DNA of 64,000 nucleotides, taken from NCBI GenBank assembly GCA_014138725.1, contig JACJID010000003.1, forward strand, positions 1,178,001-1,242,000, written 5' to 3'. A model generated the notes under the pieces. The model was not told the origin of the DNA and made no database searches. It saw only the letters and a list, made by a program, of their open reading frames with translations. Of the stretch, positions 18,230 through 27,769 are shown piece by piece (within the stretch, counting starts at the first letter, position 1; every line of letters begins with the position of its first letter). Both the position numbers and the translations under genes were made by a program. This stretch comes from Kutzneria viridogrisea. GTDB taxonomy: Bacteria; Actinomycetota; Actinomycetes; Mycobacteriales; Pseudonocardiaceae.

Positions 18230-19312
18230 GTGGACACCGAGCAGACCCGACGGCCGACCCTGGACACGGTCGCCCGTGCCGTCGGCGTCTCCAGGGCGAC
18301 GGTGTCCAACGCCTACAACCGCCCCACCCAGCTGTCAGCGGACCTGCGCGCCAGGATCCTGGAGACGGCGATCAAACTCGGGTACACCGGGCCGGACCCC
18401 GTGGCGAGGAGCCTGGCCACGCGCAAGTCGGCCGCGGTGGCGTTCATGCTGCAGTCCGGCCTGTCCAGCGCCTTCTCCGACCCTGCGCTGTCGATCACCC
18501 TGGACGCGCTGGCGGCCACGGTGGACGGCCGCGACCACGCACTGGTGCTGCTGCCCGGCAACGAGGCGATGGGCCCCCGCCCGGAAAGCGTGACCCGCGC
18601 GCAGGCCGACGTGGCGATCGGTTACTCGCTGCCCGACGACGCGCCCGCGCTGGAGGCCGTGCGCAGGCGCGGGCTGCCGCTCGTAGTGGTGGACCAACCC
18701 GCGGTCAGCGGGGCGGCCCGGGTGGAGCTGGACGACTTCGGCGGCACGACGGCTGCGGCGAAGCACCTGCTCGAACTCGGACACCGCCGCTTCGGGGTGA
18801 TATCGCTCACGCTGCACCCCGACGGCAGGACGGGACTCGCCGACGAGCAGCGCAGGCAGGGGTCACCTTTCCGTGTGACCCGCGAACGGCTCGGCGGTTA
18901 CCTGGACGCGCTGTCGGCAGCCGGGGTCGACCTGGACGAGGTCGCGGTCTGGGAGACCACCTGCAGTGATCGCGAGACCGGACGCACCGCGGCGCGTGCG
19001 CTGTTGAGCGCGGCCCCACGTCCGACAGCGCTGCTGTGCATGTCGGACGAGCTCGCCCTCGGTGCCCTACAGGGCGTGCGCGACCTCGGTCTGTCGGTGC
19101 CCGCGGACATCTCGGTGGTCGGGTTCGACGACACGCCCGCGGCGGGGCAGGCCGATCCCCCGCTGACCACGGTGCGCCAGCCGCTGGCCGAGAAGGGGCG
19201 GCTGGCCGGGGAGCTGGCGCTGATGTTGCTGGACGGTGGCAGACCCGGCAGACCGGTCAGACTCGATGTCGAACTGGTGGTGAGAGCGTCCAGCTCTCTC
19301 CCGGTCGGGTGA
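18230..19312 (+). CDS. LacI/GalR-family transcriptional repressor
   Basis: 360 residues from GTG 18230. N-terminal helix-turn-helix and hinge (TLDTVARAVGVSRATVSNAYNRPTQLSADLRARILETA, then DPVARSLATRKS). It is followed by a periplasmic-binding-protein-like sensor domain with the usual LSVPADISVVGFDDTPAAGQADPPLTTVRQPLAEKGRLAGELAL near the C-terminus. Divergent from the MFS gene across a LacI-type palindrome, which it probably binds. The ligand is probably a sugar or nucleoside, by family only. Confidence 0.93.
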   Translation: MDTEQTRRPTLDTVARAVGVSRATVSNAYNRPTQLSADLRARILETAIKLGYTGPDPVARSLATRKSAAVAFMLQSGLSSAFSDPALSITLDALAATVDGRDHALVLLPGNEAMGPRPESVTRAQADVAIGYSLPDDAPALEAVRRRGLPLVVVDQPAVSGAARVELDDFGGTTAAAKHLLELGHRRFGVISLTLHPDGRTGLADEQRRQGSPFRVTRERLGGYLDALSAAGVDLDEVAVWETTCSDRETGRTAARALLSAAPRPTALLCMSDELALGALQGVRDLGLSVPADISVVGFDDTPAAGQADPPLTTVRQPLAEKGRLAGELALMLLDGGRPGRPVRLDVELVVRASSSLPVG

Positions 19313-19458
19313 GTCCCTCCACCGACGGACAACACCGGGTACCTCCAGTGACACGGTGAGTGGTTGTCCATATTGTGATCATCCGAACGGGGGTCAACCG
19401 GAAACGGATTGGCCGCCAGGAGCGATGAACCCCACGGAGCGACAGGATCGCTCCTCAA

Positions 19459-19531
19459 GCCTCCGTAGCTCAGCGGACAGAGCGAGTGACTTCTAATCAC
19501 TTGGTCGCAGGTTCGAGTCCTGCCGGGGGCG
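19459..19531 (+). tRNA. tRNA-Arg (anticodon TCT)
   Basis: Cloverleaf readable by eye: acceptor GCCTCCG pairs with CGGGGGC (one G-U), D-arm TAGCTCAGCGGACAGAGC, anticodon stem AGTGA/TCACT around the loop CTTCTAA (anticodon TCT), and T-arm GCAGG-TTCGAGT-CCTGC. No CCA is encoded. It separates the conserved genes on the left from the biosynthetic region on the right. Confidence 0.93.
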
Positions 19532-19910
19532 CCGCAGTTGACCAGCACGAATGACGGACGGTACGTGAACGAATACAGTTCCGTTGTGCATTGTGCAGAC
19601 ACGGAGAGTAATCAGTCGGCGATCGAGCGTCATGCCGGGTGACCACCGAAGACGGACACCGCACCCGGCATGACGAACGCCCTGAGCATCGGCACTACTA
19701 CCCTGCGTGAGTTCGCGCGGACCACCCCTCGACGCCGAATCATTACCCGATGTCGACGTGGAGTTGGTGGACTCCACTGTGACGCAGGTCGCGTACCCGC
19801 AAAGCACGCCCGCCCGCCTTTCCGCTTCGCCTATTCGGCAGATCAACCCGTTTCTCAGTGGAGCATTCCCGCGCGCCATTCGGTCCAAGTGAAGTCCGTG
19901 TGAGCTCGAT
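19532..19910. other. Gene-free stretch downstream of tRNA-Arg
   Basis: About 379 bases with no convincing gene; the short open frames here have no family features or good ribosome binding sites. It contains a 14-bp inverted repeat (separate entry) and, at 19896-19918, an 8-bp hairpin (CCGTGTGA/TCACACGG) overlapping the stop of the leftward MFS gene that may act as its terminator. Confidence 0.55.
19628..19675. repeat. 14-bp perfect inverted repeat, possible terminator
   Basis: CGTCATGCCGGGTG at 19628-19641 and its exact complement at 19662-19675, with a 20-base loop. It lies about 100 bases downstream of the tRNA and could end its transcript or be a remnant of a mobile element. Confidence 0.55.
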
Positions 19911-21434
19911 TCACACGGCGGCCTTCTCGTCCTGGCCGCGGTCGGCCTCGACCCTGCGCAGCAGCACGGTGGCCGCCACGGCGAGCACCGCCAGCACGGC
20001 GGCCGCGACCAACGCGGACCACTGCATGCCGGACACGAAGGCCGCGCGGGCGACCTCCAGCAGCCGGGTGGCGGCCTCACCGCCGAGCCGGGCGGCGACG
20101 GCGACCGCACCGCCGAGCGTCTCGCGGGCCTCTCCGGTGACGTCGGCGGGCAACTGCGCCAGGTAGACGGCGCTGCCGATGCTGCCGAGCACCGCGATGC
20201 CCAGCGCTCCGCCGAACTCCTGACCGGTCTGCGCGAGCCCGGCGGCGGCTCCGGCGCGCTCCGGGGGCGCGGTGGAGATGATCATGTCGGAGGCCAGGGT
20301 GAGCACCACACCCAGCCCCAGCTGCATCACGGCGGCACCCAGTACGACCACCACCAGCCCGTGGCTGGGCTCGGCCCCGGTCCCGGTCATCAGGGCTAGG
20401 CCGACCGCGCCCAGCCCGACGCCCGCGCCGAGCACGTAACCGGGTCTGGTCCAGCGCACGAACAGCGCGGTCATCGAGGCGCTGGCGATCATCGCCCCGA
20501 TCGCGGGCAGCGCCCAGAGACCGGCCTGCAACGGGCTGAGCCCGACCACGAGTTGCAGGTACTGCGCGGTGTAGAGGCCGAACCCGGTCATGGTGAACAG
20601 CGCGAACAGGTTGACCAGTACGGAGACGCTGAACGCCGGGGCGCGGAACAGCCGCAGGTCGATCATCGGGTGCTCGATGCGCCGCTGCCGGTGCATGAAC
20701 ACCGCGCCGAAGCCGAGCCCGACCACGATGCCCGCGATGGCGGCAGGCCCGAGCCCGCCCTCGGCGACCTGCTTGATACCGAAGATCACCGGTAGCACGG
20801 CGAGCAGGGACAGAGCGGCACTGGGCAGGTCGAACCGGCCGGGGTTGGCGGCCTTGTACTCGGGCACCAGCAGCGGAGCGATGACCAGCAGCAACAGCAT
20901 GAACGGCACGTTGATCAGGAACACCGATCCCCAGGGCAGGTGCTCCAGCAGCACCCCGCCCAGCAGCGGCCCGAGCAACGCGCCCGCGCTCAGCCCTGCG
21001 GTCCACACCGAGATGGCCACGGTGCGCTGGCGCGGGTCGTGGAACATCGCGCGGATCAGCGACAGGGTGGAGGGCTCGAGCACGGCGCCCGCCAGCCCGA
21101 GCACGGCCCGACTGATGATCAACATGGTGGGGCTGGTGGAGAACGCGCCCAGAACCGAGGCCGCGGCGAAGGTGGCCGCGCCGATCAGCATCAGCCGCCT
21201 GCGGCCCACTCGGTCGCCGAGCGTGCCCATGGCCACGAGCAGCCCGGCCAGTACGAACGAGTAGATGTCCATGATCCACAGCTGTTGCGCGGCGGTGGGC
21301 GCCAGGTCGGCGCTGATGAACGGCAGTGCGTACACCAGCACGGTCATGTTCATGGCGATCAGCAGACACGGCAGCAGCAGGACAGTGAGCCCGATCCACT
21401 GTCTGCGGCCGCTCGTGGGCGGGTTCTGCGACAC
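19911..21434 (-). CDS. DHA2-family (EmrB/QacA) multidrug MFS exporter
   Basis: 507 residues from GTG 21434, preceded by AGGGAG five bases upstream. About 14 membrane helices. Diagnostic segments include the N-terminal MNMTVLVYALPFISADLAPTAAQQLWIMDIYSFVLAGLLVAMGTLGDRVGRRR (motif A) and ISRAVLGLAGAVLEPSTLSLIRAMF (motif C region). It begins 14 bases after the NRPS stop, so it is the last gene of the LAL-NRPS-MFS operon and is the natural candidate for export and self-resistance of the product of this locus. Whether it serves the NRPS product, the macrolactam, or both is not known. Confidence 0.92.
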   Translation of the reverse strand: MSQNPPTSGRRQWIGLTVLLLPCLLIAMNMTVLVYALPFISADLAPTAAQQLWIMDIYSFVLAGLLVAMGTLGDRVGRRRLMLIGAATFAAASVLGAFSTSPTMLIISRAVLGLAGAVLEPSTLSLIRAMFHDPRQRTVAISVWTAGLSAGALLGPLLGGVLLEHLPWGSVFLINVPFMLLLLVIAPLLVPEYKAANPGRFDLPSAALSLLAVLPVIFGIKQVAEGGLGPAAIAGIVVGLGFGAVFMHRQRRIEHPMIDLRLFRAPAFSVSVLVNLFALFTMTGFGLYTAQYLQLVVGLSPLQAGLWALPAIGAMIASASMTALFVRWTRPGYVLGAGVGLGAVGLALMTGTGAEPSHGLVVVVLGAAVMQLGLGVVLTLASDMIISTAPPERAGAAAGLAQTGQEFGGALGIAVLGSIGSAVYLAQLPADVTGEARETLGGAVAVAARLGGEAATRLLEVARAAFVSGMQWSALVAAAVLAVLAVAATVLLRRVEADRGQDEKAAV

Positions 21435-21448
21435 GGTTTCTCCCTGTC

Positions 21449-24400
21449 CTACTGCGCGGGCACGACGTCGGTCGTGGCGTGCGCGGCCTGTTCCAGCGCG
21501 CGCACGTCGGCCTTGCCGTTGGGCGTCACCGGCATCCGGTCGACGATCGCCCACAGCGTGGGCACGGCGTAGGCGGGCACGGTCTCGGCGACGAACCCGG
21601 CCAGTTCCTCGCGGGTGCACGGCGCGTCCTCGGCGAGCACGACTCCGGCGAGCACGCGGCGTGAGTCGGAGTCGGCGCCGACCGCGATCACCAACGCGTC
21701 ACGGACCGAGGGGTGCTCCAGCAGCCTGCTGCGCACCTCGCCCAGCTCCACCCGGAAGCCCATGATCTTGACCTGGTTGTCCCTGCGGCCGAAGAACCGC
21801 ACGCGGCCCAGCCGGTCCCAGCGGGCCACGTCCCCGGTGCGGTAGATCCGCAGCCCGTCCTCGGTGATGCCGAACGCCTTGGCGTTCTGCTCCGGGGAGT
21901 TGTAGTAGTCCACGGCGAGCCCGTCGCCGAGGCAGCACAGCTCGCCGACACCGCCGGGCGGCACGAGGCGGCCTGCCTCGTCCAGCACCAGCACGCCGTT
22001 GCCCGCCATCGGGCGGCCGATGGGCAGCGGATCGCTGACCTCGCTGGCGTCGGACATCAGGTGCAGGGTGGTCCACACCCCGTTCTCGGTGGGGCCGTAC
22101 AAGTTGCCCACGCGCAGGCCGGGATAGCTCTGCAACAGGGAACGGACCTGTTCGGCGGGCACCACGTCGCCACCGGCCAGCACGCAGCGCACCCCGGCGA
22201 AGGCGTCCGGCCTGCTGTCGGCGAGCACGCGGAACAGGCCTGAGGTCAGGTACACCACGCTGATGTGCTGCTGGGCGAAGAACTGGGCAAGTTCGGAGGG
22301 GGTCAGCGAGGTCTCCGGGCAGACCACGAGCGCGCCCCCGGAGATCAGCGGGGTGAAGACCTCCAGCACCGAGACGTCGAAGGACAACGTGGCGAACCGC
22401 ATGTAGCGGTCCTCGGGGCGCAGGTCGATGTAGTCCGGATCGGCCACGAGACGCACGATCGCGCGGTCCGGGACGCGCACGGGCTTGGGATCGCCGGTCG
22501 AGCCGGAGGTGAACAGGATGTACGCGACCCGCTCGGGATCGGCCGGAGCCGCGGGCGGGATCGGCAGCTCGGTGCCCGCAGCCGACAGGTCGGCAGGTGC
22601 GACGACCGCACACCGCCCGGACATCAGCGGCAACAGCGGGGCGACCCCCGACTCGGTGCCGATGATCGCCTTGGGGTGTACCTTGGCGAGCATCTTGGTG
22701 AGCTTGTCGGGCGGGCTCGCCGGGTGCAGGGACACGTAGGCCACGCCCAGGCGCAGGATCGCCAGCACGGCGACCACCTCAGCCGCCGAGCGCGGCACGG
22801 CCACCACGACGTGGTCGTTCTCGCGGACCTCCGCAGCGGCCAGCATCGCCGACTGGATCTCGACCGCGGTGTGCAGTTGCCGGTAGGTCAGCGTGATGTC
22901 CGACTGCGGGTCCTGCACGGCCACGGCGTCAGGTGTGGCCAGGGCCTGCCGCTCGACGAGCTGCCACGCGGTCCGGCTCACGTCCGCGGGCCGACCGTCA
23001 CGCAGGTCGAGCAGCACCTGACGTTGCCGGTCGGACATGCCGCGCACGGTGCCGAGCGGGTCGGCGTAGTGCCGTTCGAGCTCCAGCAGCGTGCCCTCGA
23101 CCGCCTCGGCCAGGTCGTTGGCGTCCGAGGCGGAGTAGGCGGAGGTGGCGTACTCCAGGGAGAGCAGCGGGGAGTCGCCCCAGCGCTGCACGTAGAGCAG
23201 CAGGTCGTTGGGGGCGCCGCCGCAGTGCCCCTCGTGCAGGCGTACCTCCAGTTCACCCGCGTGCAGCGACTCGGGCGCGAACTGGTCGTTGGCGGAGAAC
23301 ACGATCTGCGTCATCGGGATGCGGCGGCCGTCGGCCACGGCGAACGCACCGGTGCCCATCATCAGCTCGGCCAGGCGCACGTCCCCATAGGACAGGCTGT
23401 CCGCCATGGCGGCGGCCGTGCCGTGCAGGAACTGCTCCACGGTCTGGTCCTCGGGCAGGCGGCAGACCATCGGGGCCGGTGCGGCGCAGGGCCCGAACAC
23501 ACCGAGGATCTCCTCAGTCGGCCGCATGCCCACGCTGTTGGCGATGAGGAACTCCGCCATGCCGGTACGGCGGCCGATCACCAGCGCCCACGCACCGAGC
23601 AGCACGGCGGTCCTGGTGACCTTCGCGCGGGCGGCGAGTTGTTCGCAGGCCTCGCGCGCCTGCCGGCTCAACCCGAAGTCGAGCATCGCTCCCTTGTAGT
23701 CGAAGGCCTGCGGGCGCGGCGTGTCGGAGGGCACCTCCACCACCGTGGGCAGCCCGGAGAGCTGGGCGATGCGGTCCTGGGTGATCGACACCAGGCTGCC
23801 GCTGGCGTCCAGGGCCTGCCTGCGCCGCACCACCACGTCGGGTGTCGGCGCGGGCGTGGGGTCGAGCTCCTGCCCGGCGCGCAGCCTGCCGTACGCCTGG
23901 GCGAACTCCTGCCACATCAGCCCGACCGACCAGCCGTCGGAGATCACGTGGTGCACCAGCATCGACAGCAGGTGGTGCTGCTCGCCGAAGGTGGTGAGCA
24001 CGAAGGCGTAGCTCGGCTTGGTCCACGGCGACAGGTAGTGGTTGCTGGTGCTGCCGAGCTGTTCGTGCACGGCGCGGACCGGGCTGTCGCCCTCGGGCAC
24101 ACGCAGTGACTGCACGAACAGCTCGGGCTCCCACTCGGGCACCACCCGACGCCAGACCTGCCCGTCCTCGCGGACGAGCACGGTGCGCAGCGACTCGTGC
24201 CGGGCGGCCAGCCAGCGCAGGGTCTCCCGCAGGGCGGCGAGGTCGAGCGGTCCGGTCAGCTCGGCGCTGGAGAGCATGTGCCACTCGGTGCCGGTGCTGA
24301 AGTTCTCCGACAACAGCAGGCCGCGCTGGGTCTCCATCAGCTCCAGCAGTTCCGGCCCCTCCCCCGGCTCGACCTGGGCGACCGGCGGGCACTCGCTGGC

Positions 24401-24643
24401 CGCGGCGAGCACCGCGGCCAGCGGGGTCCGGCCGAGCAGGCCGCCCGCGTCCACCGCGAGGGCGAGCCTGCGCTCGGCGAGGCCGACGAGCTTGATCGCG
24501 TCCATCGAGGTGCCGCCGAGCGCGACGAAGGACTCCTCGGTGGCGCGGGCGAGCACAGCGTCGGCGCCACGGCCGAGGACTTCGCCGACGAGTCCGGACA
24601 GCTGCGTGAGCGGGGTGGGCGCGTCGTCGACCGACGGTGCCAT
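21449..24643 (-). CDS. NRPS protein with unusual T-C-A order, no C-terminal carrier domain
   Basis: About 1064 residues. Domains in order: peptidyl carrier domain (phosphopantetheine Ser46 in ALGGTSMDAIKL), condensation domain with intact HHVISDG near residue 230, then a full adenylation domain (ILFTSGSTGDPKPV near 710, NLYGPTENGVW, YRTGDVARWD, FGRRDNQVKIMGFRVELGEVR, and the catalytic Lys in PNGKADVRAL near 1042). The protein stops about 20 residues after the last A motif, so nothing follows to accept the activated amino acid in cis. The eye-read specificity residues are roughly D-V-L-Y-L-G-L-V-W, close to the published glycine code; this is tentative. Start at ATG 24643 with GGAGG five bases upstream; ATG 24655 is an alternative. 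The gene begins 45 bases after the LAL regulator and is followed by an exporter. Confidence 0.88.
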   Translation of the reverse strand: MAPSVDDAPTPLTQLSGLVGEVLGRGADAVLARATEESFVALGGTSMDAIKLVGLAERRLALAVDAGGLLGRTPLAAVLAAASECPPVAQVEPGEGPELLELMETQRGLLLSENFSTGTEWHMLSSAELTGPLDLAALRETLRWLAARHESLRTVLVREDGQVWRRVVPEWEPELFVQSLRVPEGDSPVRAVHEQLGSTSNHYLSPWTKPSYAFVLTTFGEQHHLLSMLVHHVISDGWSVGLMWQEFAQAYGRLRAGQELDPTPAPTPDVVVRRRQALDASGSLVSITQDRIAQLSGLPTVVEVPSDTPRPQAFDYKGAMLDFGLSRQAREACEQLAARAKVTRTAVLLGAWALVIGRRTGMAEFLIANSVGMRPTEEILGVFGPCAAPAPMVCRLPEDQTVEQFLHGTAAAMADSLSYGDVRLAELMMGTGAFAVADGRRIPMTQIVFSANDQFAPESLHAGELEVRLHEGHCGGAPNDLLLYVQRWGDSPLLSLEYATSAYSASDANDLAEAVEGTLLELERHYADPLGTVRGMSDRQRQVLLDLRDGRPADVSRTAWQLVERQALATPDAVAVQDPQSDITLTYRQLHTAVEIQSAMLAAAEVRENDHVVVAVPRSAAEVVAVLAILRLGVAYVSLHPASPPDKLTKMLAKVHPKAIIGTESGVAPLLPLMSGRCAVVAPADLSAAGTELPIPPAAPADPERVAYILFTSGSTGDPKPVRVPDRAIVRLVADPDYIDLRPEDRYMRFATLSFDVSVLEVFTPLISGGALVVCPETSLTPSELAQFFAQQHISVVYLTSGLFRVLADSRPDAFAGVRCVLAGGDVVPAEQVRSLLQSYPGLRVGNLYGPTENGVWTTLHLMSDASEVSDPLPIGRPMAGNGVLVLDEAGRLVPPGGVGELCCLGDGLAVDYYNSPEQNAKAFGITEDGLRIYRTGDVARWDRLGRVRFFGRRDNQVKIMGFRVELGEVRSRLLEHPSVRDALVIAVGADSDSRRVLAGVVLAEDAPCTREELAGFVAETVPAYAVPTLWAIVDRMPVTPNGKADVRALEQAAHATTDVVPAQ

Positions 24644-24688
24644 GAGGTCCTCCATGCGGTGGTGGCTTGCGCGCAGGTGTGGCGGCGG

Positions 24689-27451
24689 TCAGGCGGATCC
24701 GGGCATCGCCGCGGCGGAGCACAGCGGCACGCTGGACACCAGAGCGGCCCGGTTGTTGACCTTGAGCTTGCGGTACACCCTGGTCAGGTGCTGTTCAACG
24801 GTGCTGACGGTGATGTGCAGCCGGTGTCCGATCTCCCGGTTGGTGTAGCCGAGCGCGGCCAGCCCCGCGACCCGGCGCTCCGCGTCGCTGAGCGATCGGG
24901 TGGCGGCCGACTCGACCTCCTGCCACAGCTCGATCTGCTTGCTGAACTCGGTGGAGCGGTGCAGCGCGACCCGTTCCTGCAACGGCACCGCCTTGCACGC
25001 CTCAGCCTCCTGCGCGGCCCGGTGCGCCATCATCTGCGCCCGGCCGAACTCGCCGAGCTCCTGGTGCACCTGGCCCAGGTCGGCCAGCGCGTGCGCCAGT
25101 TCCAGCCGGTCCCCGCAGCCCTGCAACAGGTCGATCGCCTCGCGCAGCAGCGGGGGCCGCTGCTTGAGGTCGCTGCTGGCGGCCAGCACGCGCAGTGAGA
25201 TGCCCCGGGTGCGCGCGTTGGGCGCACTGGTCGCCAACTGCTGCGTCACCAGCTTGCGGGCCTCCTTCGGCCGTTGCAGCAACAGGAACGCCTGCGCGAG
25301 GTCGCTGCGCCAGGGCACGGCACCGGGCAGGTCCAGGCGCGGGTTCTTGGACATGAGGTTCGCACAGTTCTGGAAGTCGCTGACCGCGGCGAAGGCCCGG
25401 TTGGTCGCCAGGTGGTAGTGACCGCGCGCGTGCAGGTACCGGTGCCCGAACACGGTGTCGAGCATGGCCTCCGGGGTGATGTGCCTGGTCAGGTCGGCGG
25501 CCAACTCGAAGCGGCCCATCGCGGTGTAGGTGAGCAGCAGGGTGGACAACGGCAGCCCGATGAGCACGCCCCAGCTTTGCGTGTTGAGCAGGCCGAACGC
25601 CTGCTCCGCCTGGGACCGCGCGGTGGGCAGGTCACCCAGCTGGTAGGCGATGTCGGCACGGATCCCGCCCAGGACCGCCTGCCAGGTGACGGCCTTGCGC
25701 TGCACGGCCTCGTGCAGCAACGAGTCGCACCAGGCGGCGGCCTTGTCCGCGTGGTCGGCGTGCACCAGCGCGAGCAGCGCCGAGGCCACGACCTCCAACG
25801 TGGTGTCGCCGAGCCGGCAGCTCTGCAGGATGTGCTCGACCGCTGCGGTGTCCTCGGCGCCGCCGGAAAGCACGGCGGCAGCACGGGCCCACAGGTTGCC
25901 GGTGGCGTAGTCCGGCCCGTCCCCGGCTCTGGGGCGCTTGTGCTGGGGCACGAAGGAGGGTGGCGCGCCGTGCACCCACTGGTAGGCCAGCCGCAGCTCG
26001 GCGCCGACCTCGGTGTCGGCGGTGGTGGCCGCGCTGAGCGTGGCGATCGCCTGGCTGGCGCCGCGCACATCGCCCTGCCACAGCAGGTGCCGCACCGCGA
26101 TCGCGGCCTCGCGGGCCGGCAGTTCGCCCTCGTGCAACGCGGTCAGCAGCGGGCTCATGTGCAGTGCCGCGCCCGAGGGGTTGACCCGCCACTGCGCCTG
26201 GACCAGTGCGGCGGCGATCGCGGTGCCACGACGCGGGTCGGTACAGCAGCGCAGCGCCAGTTCCAGCGAGCTGGTGGCCAGCTCGACCCGGTCTTCGGCC
26301 AGCCACTGCTCGGCGGCGTCGCGCAGGACCTCGATCGCCCACTCCGCGGGCGCGTCGTCGGCGGCGATCAGGTGCGTGGCCACCTCCACCGCGCTGCTGC
26401 CGTGCTGGTGCACCAGTTCGGCGGCGCGACTGTGCAGGGCGGTCCGGAGCGCGGATCCGATGCCGTCCAGCACCGCGGACCTCACCGCAGGGTGGCGGAA
26501 CCCCGACTCGGTGAGCAGACCGGCACGGACCAGTGTGTCGGCGGTGTGGCTCACCACGTCGGCGGACTCGCCCACCAGGCGAGCGACCAGCGCAGGGCTG
26601 GCGTGCTCGGCCAGCACCGCCCAGCCGCTGGCCACGTCGAACAGCAACGGGTCGCCGCGGTGCAGGCAGGCCAGCACGGCCTGGGCGAAGGCGTCACCGG
26701 GAGTGCACGTGAGCTGCTCGTCCGCGGCCTGGTCCGCCACCAGGGCGTGCAGGAGCAGCGGGTTGCCGCCGGTGAGCCGGTGGTACTGCGGTGCGAGATG
26801 AGTGGCCAGTTCGGCATCGAGCCGCTCGCCGATCAGTTCGGCGACCTCGCCCTGCGCCAGCGGACCGAGCGTGATCCGGTGGTGCGGCCTGCGGGTGATC
26901 TCCGCGCGGAAGTGCGCCGGAGTGAGCTGCGGGCGGTCCCACTCGGTCAGCACGACGAGCACGGCGGCGCTCTGCATGCGCCGTTGCAGGTACAGCAGCA
27001 CCTGCAACGAGGCTCGGTCGGCGAACTGCATGTCGTCCACGGCCAGCACGAGGGTGCGGTCGCGGCTGAGCTCCACCAGCGCGCGGCACATCTGGTGGGC
27101 CGCCTCCACCTCGGACTGCCGGACGGCCACCGGGTCGGTCCCGGTCCGCGGCGGTGGCTCGTCGAACCCGAGCAGCCCGCTGACCCTGTCGTAGATCGCC
27201 TCGGGCAGCTCGGCGCTGTGGAAGAGCTGCCCCATCACACCCATCTGGAGGGTGGACTCCGCCAAGGAGCAGGTCGCACTGAGCACCAGCGCGCCGCGGT
27301 GCTCGGCGTGGTCGAGAAACTGCTGAACCAATTCGGTCTTACCGCTGGCCAGACCCCCACTGATCAGGGCAATCCGTCCCTTGCGCCTCGCGCACTCGGC
27401 GAACAGCCTCTGCAGGTCGGTCAGTTCGTTGTTTCGCGCCACCAATCTCAC
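24689..27451 (-). CDS. LAL-family (large ATP-binding LuxR-type) transcriptional activator
   Basis: About 920 residues. N-terminal AAA/STAND ATPase with Walker A SGGLASGKTE (residues 31-40) and Walker B LVLAVDDMQFAD. A long TPR-like helical middle follows, and the C-terminal LuxR helix-turn-helix reads LSDAERRVAGLAALGYTNREIGHRLHITVSTVEQHLTRVYRKLKVNNRAALV. LAL proteins such as PikD are common pathway activators in macrolide and macrolactam clusters. Start chosen at GTG 27451 because GGGGAGG lies eight bases upstream; the open frame extends to 27562 without a good site. It is the only pathway-type regulator in view, so it may control both the NRPS operon and the macrolactam genes (inference). 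Confidence 0.93.
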   Translation of the reverse strand: MRLVARNNELTDLQRLFAECARRKGRIALISGGLASGKTELVQQFLDHAEHRGALVLSATCSLAESTLQMGVMGQLFHSAELPEAIYDRVSGLLGFDEPPPRTGTDPVAVRQSEVEAAHQMCRALVELSRDRTLVLAVDDMQFADRASLQVLLYLQRRMQSAAVLVVLTEWDRPQLTPAHFRAEITRRPHHRITLGPLAQGEVAELIGERLDAELATHLAPQYHRLTGGNPLLLHALVADQAADEQLTCTPGDAFAQAVLACLHRGDPLLFDVASGWAVLAEHASPALVARLVGESADVVSHTADTLVRAGLLTESGFRHPAVRSAVLDGIGSALRTALHSRAAELVHQHGSSAVEVATHLIAADDAPAEWAIEVLRDAAEQWLAEDRVELATSSLELALRCCTDPRRGTAIAAALVQAQWRVNPSGAALHMSPLLTALHEGELPAREAAIAVRHLLWQGDVRGASQAIATLSAATTADTEVGAELRLAYQWVHGAPPSFVPQHKRPRAGDGPDYATGNLWARAAAVLSGGAEDTAAVEHILQSCRLGDTTLEVVASALLALVHADHADKAAAWCDSLLHEAVQRKAVTWQAVLGGIRADIAYQLGDLPTARSQAEQAFGLLNTQSWGVLIGLPLSTLLLTYTAMGRFELAADLTRHITPEAMLDTVFGHRYLHARGHYHLATNRAFAAVSDFQNCANLMSKNPRLDLPGAVPWRSDLAQAFLLLQRPKEARKLVTQQLATSAPNARTRGISLRVLAASSDLKQRPPLLREAIDLLQGCGDRLELAHALADLGQVHQELGEFGRAQMMAHRAAQEAEACKAVPLQERVALHRSTEFSKQIELWQEVESAATRSLSDAERRVAGLAALGYTNREIGHRLHITVSTVEQHLTRVYRKLKVNNRAALVSSVPLCSAAAMPGSA

Positions 27452-27769
27452 TAGTTTTTCCTCCCCAGTAACCCGTACCACCACCAGGCTGCGTAGGACT
27501 GGAGATACATCGCCGCTGCGCCTGATAGCGCCAGGGGCCGCCAGGTAGTGAATCGGGTTCATCGCTGACCCCCGCCAACAACACTAGCGAGATGTCGCGC
27601 TCTGTACGCGTACCGCTGAACGCGTTCTGTATTAGCCCATTCGGGATGTGACCTGGCGATAGCGGCGCGTCACTACGCTAGATTATGTTGTCACGCACAG
27701 TCAAAAATACCTCATACACAGCAGCGCGTTACGCCATCAAGGGCAGCGATCACTGGGGAGAACGGCTCA
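27452..27769. promoter_or_regulatory. Divergent control region between the LAL regulator and the IS701-like gene
   Basis: About 318 bases, less GC-rich than its neighbours, holding both divergent promoters. Two 10-bp palindromes with the shared core ACGCGT (GTACGCGTAC at 27604-27613 and GAACGCGTTC at 27618-27627) sit 14 bases apart centre to centre and could bind a regulator. An A/T-rich TAGATTAT element near 27680 could be a -10 region. No small gene was seen. Confidence 0.5.

Noticed and set aside
18898-19602. Minus-strand open frame containing GAPGRTRTCDQVIRSHSLCPLSYGG
   Set aside because: This text is the antisense translation of the tRNA-Arg gene, a well-known spurious protein seen in many annotations. 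The rest is a shadow of the LacI-type gene.
19493-20110. Minus-strand open frame ending RQDSNLRPSD
   Set aside because: The C-terminal text is again an antisense tRNA artefact, and the rest overlaps the DHA2 exporter in another frame.
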